A DNA stretch of 5,043 nt from an uncultured Gammaproteobacteria bacterium. Its GTDB lineage: Bacteria > Pseudomonadota > Gammaproteobacteria > Nitrosococcales > Methylophagaceae. The position numbers were made by a program, and so were the translations under genes. Where the stretch lies: the NCBI GenBank assembly GCA_913058195.1, contig CAJXPP010000174.1, positions 1-5,043 of the forward strand. Reading direction: 5' to 3'. The notes beneath the pieces were generated by a model that was not told where the DNA came from, did not search any database, and saw only the letters and a program-made list of their open reading frames with translations. How positions within the stretch are numbered: the stretch's first letter is position 1; each line of letters begins with the position of its first letter. Below, piece after piece: positions 1-5,043 of this stretch.

Positions 1-40
1 GAGTAGATCGTCGGCAGCGTCAGATGTGTATAAGAGACAG
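1..40 (+). other. Untrimmed Nextera read-1 adapter (technical sequence)
   Basis: Bases 8-21 (TCGTCGGCAGCGTC) are the Nextera P5-side adapter tail, and 22-40 (AGATGTGTATAAGAGACAG) are the 19-bp Tn5 mosaic end. Bases 1-7 (GAGTAGA) equal the last seven bases of the Nextera i5 index AGAGTAGA. This is library-construction sequence, not genome. It supplies an in-frame GTG at 26-28 that makes the downstream formate dehydrogenase frame look as if it starts there. The five codons 26-40 (read as V/M-Y-K-R-Q) should be removed from any protein record. Identification is from memory of the kit sequences; the match is exact over 33 bases. Confidence 0.98.
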
Positions 41-1645
41 ATTATGATTATTGGGGCAAACCCAACCGTTAATCATCCTGTTGGTGCGACATGGATGAAA
101 AATGCCATGCGTAACGGAACCAAACTGATTTTGATGGATCCGAGATCGACAGACCTATCACGTCAGGCAACGCATCATGTCGCCTTTAAACCGGGTAGTG
201 ATGTACCGATGTTGAATGCAATTATGCACGTCATTATCGAAGAAAATTTAATCGATCCTACGTTTATTGCTGAACGTACGGAAGGTTTTGATGCGATGAA
301 AACGCATTTGAAATCTTATACACCTGAATTAATGGAACCAATCTGTGGTGTTCCTGCAGACACTTTACGACAAGTTGCTCGTTTATACGCAACCTCTCAA
401 GGTTCTATCATTCTTTGGGGTATGGGCGTGTCGCAACATGTTCATGGCACAGACAACGCACGTTGCTTGATTTCATTGGCATTAATGACTGGACAAATTG
501 GTCGGCCAGGAACAGGTTTACATCCATTACGTGGTCAAAATAATGTACAGGGTGCATCCGATATGGGATTGATCCCAATGGTTTTTCCTGATTATCAGCC
601 CGTTGACGATGAGAAGGCTCATGCCTATTTTGAAGCGTTATGGGGCTGTGAATTAGATCCTATACCAGGTTTGACCGTTGTTGAAATTATGCACGCTATT
701 CACGATAAGACCTTAACTGGTCTATATGTTCAGGGTGAAAATCCTGCTATGTCAGATCCTGATGCAAATCATGCTCGTCGTTCATTAGCCGAACTTGAGC
801 ATTTAGTGGTGCAAGATATCTTCTTGACCGAAACTGCCTATTTAGCCGATGTTATATTACCTGCATCAGCGTATTCTGAGAAAACGGCGACGTTTACCAA
901 TACAGATAGATTAGTTCAATTAGGCCGACAAGCTGTGCCACCACCAGGTGATGCAAAACAAGATTTATGGATCATTCAAGAAATGGCAAAACGTCTTGGT
1001 CTTGATTGGAATTATGAAGATTCTGCCGAAGTGTTTGAAGAAGTACGTAAAGCAGTGCCTACTATGGCGGGTATGACGTGGGAAAGGCTTGAAAAGGAAG
1101 GTTCAATTGTTTATCCATGCTTAAAAGAAGGTGATCCAGGTGAAGATATTATTTTCACTGAGACATTTGAAAGTGCTAATGGACTAGGTAAATTTGTACC
1201 TGCTGATATTGTACCGCCAGCTGAGCGTCCTGATGAAGAGTACCCATTTGTACTTATTACAGGTCGAATGCTTGAACATTGGCACACAGGCTCAATGACA
1301 CGTCGTTCTAATGTATTAGATGCTATAGAGCCAGAAGCAGTGGCTACGATTAACCCGATTAGCTTAGATGAAATGGGTGTAATGCCTGGAGATATGATTA
1401 CCTTATCAACTCGTCGAGGTGAAATTTCAATGATTGCTCGAGCTGATGAATCAGTGCCAACTGGTGCTGTATTTATGGCATTCTGTTATTACGAAGCAGC
1501 AGTTAATAAACTGTCAAATGCAGCGCTAGATCCCGATGCTAAAATACCTGAATTTAAATATTGTGCCGTTAAAGTCACACCAGGTGGCGAACCTATGAAG
1601 TTCCATAGCTATGGTGGTGGGCAGTCTGACAACAAGCTAATCTAA
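41..1645 (+). CDS. fdsA: Formate dehydrogenase alpha subunit, C-terminal part (5' truncated)
   Basis: This is the molybdopterin-binding catalytic subunit of a cytoplasmic NAD-dependent-type formate dehydrogenase, which oxidises formate to CO2 and passes electrons to diaphorase subunits. 534 native codons remain. The fragment opens inside the molybdopterin oxidoreductase domain (IMIIGANPTVNHPVG). It carries GMGVSQHVHGTDNAR and then LRGQNNVQGASDMG at native residues 163-176; the Arg there (codon 530-532) corresponds to catalytic Arg333 of E. coli FdhH. GENPAMSDPD and VQDIFLTETA follow. The C-terminal dinucleotide-binding domain begins near residue 400, with HWHTGSMTRRS at 413-423 and IPEFKYCAVKV near the end. 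The N-terminal iron-sulfur domains and the catalytic Cys/Sec-His pair are missing, roughly 420 residues by comparison with FdsA of about 950 residues. The loss is caused by the adapter end, not by a pseudogene event. The apparent GTG start at 26 is adapter. The gene is followed by a hairpin, and no fdsC (fdhD) or fdsD lies directly downstream. FdsA is preferred over FdhH because of the HWHTGSMTRR and LDPDAKIPEFKYCAVKV style of the C-terminus; a lone FdhF-type alpha subunit cannot be excluded. Confidence 0.93.
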   Translation: MMIIGANPTVNHPVGATWMKNAMRNGTKLILMDPRSTDLSRQATHHVAFKPGSDVPMLNAIMHVIIEENLIDPTFIAERTEGFDAMKTHLKSYTPELMEPICGVPADTLRQVARLYATSQGSIILWGMGVSQHVHGTDNARCLISLALMTGQIGRPGTGLHPLRGQNNVQGASDMGLIPMVFPDYQPVDDEKAHAYFEALWGCELDPIPGLTVVEIMHAIHDKTLTGLYVQGENPAMSDPDANHARRSLAELEHLVVQDIFLTETAYLADVILPASAYSEKTATFTNTDRLVQLGRQAVPPPGDAKQDLWIIQEMAKRLGLDWNYEDSAEVFEEVRKAVPTMAGMTWERLEKEGSIVYPCLKEGDPGEDIIFTETFESANGLGKFVPADIVPPAERPDEEYPFVLITGRMLEHWHTGSMTRRSNVLDAIEPEAVATINPISLDEMGVMPGDMITLSTRRGEISMIARADESVPTGAVFMAFCYYEAAVNKLSNAALDPDAKIPEFKYCAVKVTPGGEPMKFHSYGGGQSDNKLI

Positions 1646-1654
1646 GTTAAGGTG

Positions 1655-1693
1655 ATCTGGTTAAGCATGGTTTAACACATGACTTAACCAGAT
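1655..1693 (+). terminator. Hairpin after fdsA, probable transcription terminator
   Basis: ATCTGGTTAAG (1655-1665) and CTTAACCAGAT (1683-1693) form a perfect 11-bp inverted repeat. The stem can be prolonged by CATG (1666-1669) pairing with CATG (1678-1681), with A1682 bulged, leaving an 8-nt loop. The dyad begins 9 nt after the fdsA stop codon, where an intrinsic terminator is expected. The following T-rich stretch is weak and interrupted (TTT at 1695-1697, TTTT at 1704-1707), so termination may be partial, or the hairpin may instead stabilise the 3' end of the mRNA. It could also be a protein-binding dyad. Confidence 0.6.
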
Positions 1694-1735
1694 ATTTGAA
1701 TCTGTTTTATGTGTGGGTATCTGTCTGATTCAGAT
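1689..1735 (+). repeat. Cluster of short ATCTG/CAGAT inverted repeats upstream of the permease
   Basis: CAGAT occurs at 1689-1693 and 1731-1735, and ATCTG at 1700-1704 and 1719-1723; a further ATCTG starts the terminator arm at 1655. These can form alternative small stems: 1689-1693 with 1700-1704, and 1719-1723 with 1731-1735. The segment TCTGATTCAGA (1724-1734) is itself a palindrome around a central T. The last stem ends one base before the Shine-Dalgarno of the next gene, so an operator or leader role is possible. Pentamers recur by chance, so this is only suggestive. Confidence 0.3.
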
Positions 1736-1736
1736 C

Positions 1737-1742
1737 GGAGAG
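1737..1742 (+). promoter_or_regulatory. Ribosome binding site of the STAS-permease gene
   Basis: GGAGAG lies 8 nt upstream of the ATG at 1751-1753. This is good Shine-Dalgarno spacing and supports that ATG as the start of the permease gene. Confidence 0.7.
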
Positions 1743-1750
1743 CATAGACA

Positions 1751-2911
1751 ATGCAGTTAAATTCACTAACTAAACACCATGCCAATATAGAGGTGGCACA
1801 AAATAGTGATGGCACTGTTACGCTGACGAGCGTCGGTGACTGGACTGAAGATTCAATCCATAGTGACATTAGGCCGTTAGATAACATCGTCGCCGAATTG
1901 CATAATACTAATGTGTTATGGGATATGTCAGCTGTTAGTGAAGTTGATTCAGCAGGAGTGATGCTGTTCATAAATTACCATGATCAATTATTAACTAATA
2001 ATTGTGCGGTAAGCTTGATAGGAATAACAGATAAGCATAAGCGGCTGAATACTATATTACGCCGCCATAATGTTTCCAAGACTACTGAAAAAAACACGCC
2101 ACAACCACAATACTTTACATCGCTATTTCAGTCGGTAGGTAAGGCGACAGTAAGTTTTATTACTGAAATTATTCTATTTTTATCCTTTTTGGGTGAAAGT
2201 ACGCTGGTATTTCTACGATCACTAATTCATCCATCCTCAATTCGTTATGGTGCGATTGTCAACAATATTGGCAAGGCCGGTGTGCAAGCTCTGCCGATTA
2301 TCGCCCTAACGAGTTTTTTAATCGGTGTCGTTATTACCTATCAGGGTGCCGTTCAGCTGGAAAAATTTGGTGCGAACATCTTTATTGTTGAGATGATTAG
2401 TATCTCTGTGACTAGAGAATTAGCACCACTGATTACGGCGATAGTTGTGGCCGGGCGAACAGGCTCATCCTACACTGCACAATTGGGCGTAATGAAAATT
2501 ACTGAAGAGATCGATGCTATGCGTACAATGGGGTTTGACCCGCATCATTTTTTAGTAATTCCTCGAGTACTGGCATTAATGATTGCCTTGCCTTTATTGG
2601 TATTCTTTGCCGATATTATTGGCATTGCTGCAGGGATGCTTATTTCTAAACTTCATCTACAATTATCTTTCTCTGAATTTATACATCGTTTGCAAAATGT
2701 ACTGGAGGTTAAGCATGTGTGGATCGGTCTTATCAAAGCACCTTTCTTTGCTGCTCTGATTGCAACCGTGAGTTGTTTCCGTGGTTTTCAGGTAGAACTA
2801 AATACCGAGAGTATCGGACGATATACCACCACTAGTGTCGTGAATTCTATTTTTCTTGTTATTGCTTGTGATGCAATATTTTCGGTGGTGTTAACGGAGT
2901 TAGGTATTTGA
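1751..2911 (+). CDS. mlaE: STAS-MlaE fusion: lipid ABC transporter permease
   Basis: This is the inner-membrane permease of an Mla-type ABC transporter that moves phospholipids or related hydrophobic compounds across the envelope. The protein has 386 residues. Residues about 12-108 are a soluble STAS-like (MlaB-like) domain, with VLWDMSAVSEVDSAG at 55-69; Ser67 in the DSAG loop is near the regulatory Ser/Thr of STAS proteins. A linker (about 109-125) leads to an MlaE permease domain of about 260 residues, the length of a stand-alone MlaE. Hydrophobic segments lie near 133-155, 180-198, 271-298, 329-342 and 362-383. The family hallmark is at 235-264 (GRTGSS, then EEIDAMRTMGFDP), the cytoplasmic loop expected to contact the ATPase. 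The ATG at 1751 has a good ribosome binding site. The stop codon overlaps the start of the ATPase gene by 4 bp. The fused STAS domain replaces the separate MlaB subunit of the E. coli system. Family assignment is firm; the substrate and true orthology to E. coli Mla are inferred. Confidence 0.93.
   Translation: MQLNSLTKHHANIEVAQNSDGTVTLTSVGDWTEDSIHSDIRPLDNIVAELHNTNVLWDMSAVSEVDSAGVMLFINYHDQLLTNNCAVSLIGITDKHKRLNTILRRHNVSKTTEKNTPQPQYFTSLFQSVGKATVSFITEIILFLSFLGESTLVFLRSLIHPSSIRYGAIVNNIGKAGVQALPIIALTSFLIGVVITYQGAVQLEKFGANIFIVEMISISVTRELAPLITAIVVAGRTGSSYTAQLGVMKITEEIDAMRTMGFDPHHFLVIPRVLALMIALPLLVFFADIIGIAAGMLISKLHLQLSFSEFIHRLQNVLEVKHVWIGLIKAPFFAALIATVSCFRGFQVELNTESIGRYTTTSVVNSIFLVIACDAIFSVVLTELGI
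2896..2899 (+). promoter_or_regulatory. Ribosome binding site deciding the TTG start of the ATPase
   Basis: GGAG lies 8 nt upstream of TTG 2908-2910, inside the 3' end of the permease gene. It favours the TTG over the next in-frame candidate, GTG at 2929-2931 (residue 8), for which the spacing would be far too long. Confidence 0.6.
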
Positions 2912-3675
2912 ATAACGCCGTTATCACTGTGGAAAATGTAGTGACACAATTTGATGAAAACCTCGTGCACGATGGGGTGAGTTTACATATTAATCAAGGA
3001 GAAATTTACGGCCTATTAGGGGGAAGTGGGTCGGGAAAATCGACATTGCTAAGAGAAATGATTATGTTACTGCAGCCTGATAAGGGTGATATCACTGTTC
3101 TCGATGTAGATGTTGTGCATAGTTCAACAGCAGAAAAAGCGTGGCTTCGTCAACAATGGGGAGTATTGTTTCAAAAAGGCGCTTTATTTTCATCATTAAC
3201 CGTTGCAGAAAATATTGCTATTAGTTTAAAAGAATATACTGATATGCCCATATCGCTTATTAATGATCTTGTTAGTATGAAAATTGATATGGTTGGTCTA
3301 CCTGCTTATGTAGCTAAACTCTATCCAGCTGAATTAAGTGGTGGTATGGTTAAACGTGCCTCCTTAGCTCGAGCAATAGCTAGAGATCCTAAATTGCTAT
3401 TTTTGGATGAGCCCTCATCGGGTTTAGATCCAGTTGGTGCAGAAAAATTTGATCAACTTATTGTTGAATTACGAACAATGTTAGATTTAACGGTAGTGAT
3501 GGTGACACACGATTTAGATTCGATCTTTACTACGGTTGATCGATTAGCGGTACTGGGCGATAACAAGGTTATTGTTGAAGGAAGCCTAGATGAAGTGGCC
3601 GCCTGTAACCATTCCGAGATCGTCGCATTTTTTAGAGGGAAACGAGGACAAGCTCGAATGAAACATGGAAAGTAA
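2908..3675 (+). CDS. mlaF: MlaF-type lipid ABC transporter ATP-binding protein
   Basis: This cytoplasmic ATPase powers the permease encoded just upstream. The 255-residue protein has every ABC nucleotide-binding motif in order: Walker A GGSGSGKST at 38-46, Q-loop Gln89 (LFQKGALFSSLTVAENI), signature LSGGM at 143-147 followed by VKRASLARAIA, Walker B LLFLDE at 163-168, D-loop SGLD at 171-174, and switch His201 (VTHDLDS). The LFQ-GALF-SLTV-EN Q-loop and the LSGGM-KR signature are typical of the Mla/Ttg2A subfamily. The start is TTG, overlapping the permease stop as TTGA; this is supported by an upstream GGAG and by the N-terminus giving a normal first beta strand (ITVENVVTQF). The 3' end overlaps the MCE gene by 11 bp. 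All catalytic residues are present, so it should be active. Confidence 0.94.
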   Translation: MNNAVITVENVVTQFDENLVHDGVSLHINQGEIYGLLGGSGSGKSTLLREMIMLLQPDKGDITVLDVDVVHSSTAEKAWLRQQWGVLFQKGALFSSLTVAENIAISLKEYTDMPISLINDLVSMKIDMVGLPAYVAKLYPAELSGGMVKRASLARAIARDPKLLFLDEPSSGLDPVGAEKFDQLIVELRTMLDLTVVMVTHDLDSIFTTVDRLAVLGDNKVIVEGSLDEVAACNHSEIVAFFRGKRGQARMKHGK

Positions 3676-4660
3676 ATTTAACTATACTTTGGTGGGGGTT
3701 TTTGTTGCGTTGTTGCTTGCAAGTATAGTTGTGTTTATCTATTGGTTAGGTAAACATAACGGCAACCAGCAATATGACTATTATCATGTGTATATGACTG
3801 AATCTGTGTCAGGTCTGAGTAATGATGCCACGGTTAAATTTATGGGCGTTGATGTCGGGTCAGTTACAACTATTGATATCAATCCTGATAACTCTGAGCA
3901 GGTGGCTTTATTACTGAAAATTCGACAGGGTATTCCAGTTAAAGTTGATACCAAAGCATCATTGAGATTTTATGGCGTGACAGGCTTAGCATTTATTGAA
4001 CTGACGGGCGGAGGCAAAAATTCTGCTCGACTCAGAGTAAGTAACTCCGACGAACTACCCATCATTCAAGAATCGGCATCTACGTTTTCAAATATTGAAA
4101 AAACCTTAAATGAACTAGCCCGAAATTCGACTGTAGTATTAGAAAATATGGAGCAACTACTAAGTGATGAAAATCTAAAACAAGTCTCGAGTATTTTATT
4201 AAAAACGCACACTTTATTAGATAGTTTTCAGCAACAACAACCACATCTTACCAGCTTGCTCGAGACAGGAATTGTAACTGAGAAAAGTATTGATAATGCC
4301 TTTAATAAGCTTGCTGTTGCTGCAGATAGCATAGTTACGATGTCTAGTAGTTTGTCTGAAAATGGTAATGTAGCAGAAAAGAAGTTTAGCCAAACGTTGA
4401 CTGAAATCGAACTTGCTACTAACAGTGTTGAGCGGATGTCTGATAGTTTTAAACGTAATTATGCTGATACTGGGACTGGTCTTACGCACAATGTGGAGCA
4501 AAGTTTGACATCATTTAGGCAACTACTCCATCAAATGGAGGTATTGGTTATAGAGTTGCAGAAAACAGCAAAAAAAATTGAAACTAGCCCAGCTGATTTG
4601 TTACTTAAACGTAGTCAAACTAAATTAGGACCCGGCGAGGAGGCTCAAAGTGAAAACTAG
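3665..4660 (+). CDS. mlaD: MlaD/MCE-family lipid-binding protein with long helical C-terminus
   Basis: This is an inner-membrane-anchored periplasmic MCE protein; such proteins form hexameric rings with a central hydrophobic channel for lipids. The 331-residue chain starts MESKFNYTLVGVFV, a typical MlaD start. A single membrane anchor spans about 8-29 and a single MCE domain about 38-117, with VSGLSNDATVKFMGVDVGSV at 48-67 and GVTGLAFIELTGG at 104-116. The pore-loop position of the Leu-Leu pair in E. coli MlaD appears to be Val105-Thr106 by eye. Residues about 140-305 look largely helical, rich in Leu, Ser, Gln and Glu, and end in SPADLLLKR and LGPGEE. The family's short member MlaD has about 183 residues, so the extension is large and recalls the PqiB needle. 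The ATG at 3665 has only a distant GAGG (3644-3647), so translation probably depends on coupling to the ATPase gene, which it overlaps by 11 bp. An A8 run lies at 4570-4577. The frame is intact. Confidence 0.92.
   Translation: MESKFNYTLVGVFVALLLASIVVFIYWLGKHNGNQQYDYYHVYMTESVSGLSNDATVKFMGVDVGSVTTIDINPDNSEQVALLLKIRQGIPVKVDTKASLRFYGVTGLAFIELTGGGKNSARLRVSNSDELPIIQESASTFSNIEKTLNELARNSTVVLENMEQLLSDENLKQVSSILLKTHTLLDSFQQQQPHLTSLLETGIVTEKSIDNAFNKLAVAADSIVTMSSSLSENGNVAEKKFSQTLTEIELATNSVERMSDSFKRNYADTGTGLTHNVEQSLTSFRQLLHQMEVLVIELQKTAKKIETSPADLLLKRSQTKLGPGEEAQSEN
4638..4643 (+). promoter_or_regulatory. Strong ribosome binding site of the lipoprotein gene
   Basis: AGGAGG, a full consensus Shine-Dalgarno, lies 6 nt before GTG 4650-4652 and within the MCE coding sequence. 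It fixes the GTG start of the lipoprotein, whose signal peptide begins directly there. Confidence 0.8.
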
Positions 4661-4995
4661 ATTAGCCTTTATTTTAGTGGCGATGACGCTGTTATTGTTG
4701 AGTGCTTGTAGCATCATTGAGCCGACAATAACGCCTATAGTTGATGTTTATACACTATCACCAGTGCCAAGTAATAACTTGCAGAAGGTCGAAAACAAAC
4801 CACCAACAATAGTCGTTGCCTTCCTGCCTATTCGCGGAGCTCGTAGCTTAATGAGCACGGATATTGTTTATAGGGAAAGTGAGTACAGTCTTGATAGTTA
4901 TGCTTATAGTCGATGGAGTGATAATCCAAGTAAGCTATTAGATGTATATTTACAGCAAAGATTAACGAATAATCAGCTTGTTTCAACTATTGTTC
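4650..4995 (+). CDS. ABC-type transport auxiliary lipoprotein (PqiC-like), 3' truncated
   Basis: This is probably an outer-membrane lipoprotein that partners the MCE transporter. The GTG start reads MKTRLAFILVAMTLLLLSAC: two basic residues, a hydrophobic core, and a lipobox LSAC with the lipidated Cys at 20. The +2 residue is Ser, not Asp, consistent with outer-membrane sorting. The mature part shows the pattern of the ABC_trans_aux family (PF03886/COG3218): VYTLSPVP at 33-40, a VVAFLPIRGARSL strand region at 55-67, then DIVYRESEYSLDSYAYSRWS at 71-90 and PSKLLDVYLQQRL at 93-105. 115 native codons remain (to 4994). The frame stays open into the 3' adapter, so the true C-terminus, perhaps 70-100 residues, is missing. 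The residues read beyond 4995 (PVSYTHL and onward) are artefact. The gene overlaps the MCE gene by 11 bp, and its product is the fourth component of the operon. Confidence 0.88.
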
Positions 4996-5043
4996 CTGTC
5001 TCTTATACACATCTCCGAGCCCACGAGACTAGGCATGATCTCG
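4996..5043 (+). other. Untrimmed Nextera read-2 adapter with i7 index (technical sequence)
   Basis: Bases 4996-5014 (CTGTCTCTTATACACATCT) are the reverse complement of the Tn5 mosaic end. Bases 5015-5029 (CCGAGCCCACGAGAC) are the P7-side Nextera tail. Bases 5030-5037 (TAGGCATG) match a standard Nextera i7 index (the one I recall as N706). Bases 5038-5043 (ATCTCG) begin the P7 flow-cell sequence. The order and orientation are exactly those of a library molecule read outward, so genomic sequence ends at 4995. Confidence 0.98.

Noticed and set aside
26..40. GTG start codon and five N-terminal residues for the formate dehydrogenase frame
   Set aside because: The codons lie inside the Tn5 mosaic end of the adapter; the native frame simply enters from upstream at 41.
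1696..1723. Possible sigma-70 promoter TTGAAT / 16 bp / TATCTG for the transporter operon
   Set aside because: The -10 box matches only the first three consensus bases and there is no extended -10; such matches are expected by chance in AT-rich DNA. A promoter in this gap is likely, but it cannot be placed.
1732..1743. AGATCGGAGAGC resembles the TruSeq adapter start AGATCGGAAGAGC, hinting at a chimeric join
   Set aside because: One base is missing and nothing beyond 12 bases matches. The library is Nextera, not TruSeq, and the bases serve as a normal Shine-Dalgarno region, so the resemblance is probably chance.
1684..1971. 95-codon open frame on the - strand
   Set aside because: It lies mostly antisense to the STAS domain and across the terminator. 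It shows no recognisable motif, and the + strand gene is well supported.
2788..2970. 60-codon open frame on the - strand
   Set aside because: It is antisense to the permease/ATPase junction, has no family resemblance, and is a shadow of the + strand genes.
4217..4501. 94-codon open frame on the - strand
   Set aside because: It is antisense to the helical part of the MCE gene. The open frame follows from the composition of that coding region, and it has no convincing motif.
22..5014. Inverted 19-bp ends (22-40 and 4996-5014) suggesting a composite transposon
   Set aside because: They are the Tn5 mosaic ends of the Nextera kit flanked by index and flow-cell sequence; there is no transposase gene between them and no target duplication.

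Overview
The window is a metagenome- or isolate-style contig whose two ends are not biological. Bases 1-40 and 4996-5043 match Illumina Nextera library adapters with i5 and i7 index bases, so the genomic insert is 41-4995. Both outermost genes are cut by these artificial ends. The insert looks like a moderately AT-rich Gram-negative proteobacterium, most likely a gammaproteobacterium. This rests on an outer-membrane lipid-transport operon of Mla/MCE type, a lipobox lipoprotein, and an NAD-dependent-type formate dehydrogenase. The genus cannot be fixed from the sequence alone; a marine or methylotrophic gammaproteobacterium is a guess.

Layout, all on the + strand. (1) 41-1645 is the C-terminal part of a molybdenum/tungsten formate dehydrogenase alpha subunit (FdsA-like); its iron-sulfur domains and catalytic Cys/Sec residue lie upstream of the contig. 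(2) 1646-1750 is a short intergenic region with a perfect 11-bp inverted repeat, probably the fds terminator, several ATCTG/CAGAT repeats, and the ribosome binding site of the next gene. (3) 1751-4995 is a tightly packed four-gene operon: a STAS-MlaE fusion permease, an MlaF-type ATPase, an MlaD-type MCE protein with a long C-terminal helical extension, and a truncated PqiC/ABC_trans_aux-type lipoprotein. The three junctions overlap by 4, 11 and 11 bp, which suggests translational coupling.

The four operon genes can be read as one envelope machine. The ATPase and the STAS domain sit on the cytoplasmic side of the permease. The MCE protein is anchored in the inner membrane and projects into the periplasm. 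The lipoprotein would provide an outer-membrane contact. Together they would move phospholipids or other hydrophobic molecules between the two membranes. The formate dehydrogenase is a separate metabolic unit (formate + NAD+ to CO2 + NADH) with no evident functional tie to the transporter.

I see no undescribed system here. The points most worth a second look are the adapter contamination, which creates a false start codon, and the hybrid Mla/Pqi composition of the transporter operon.
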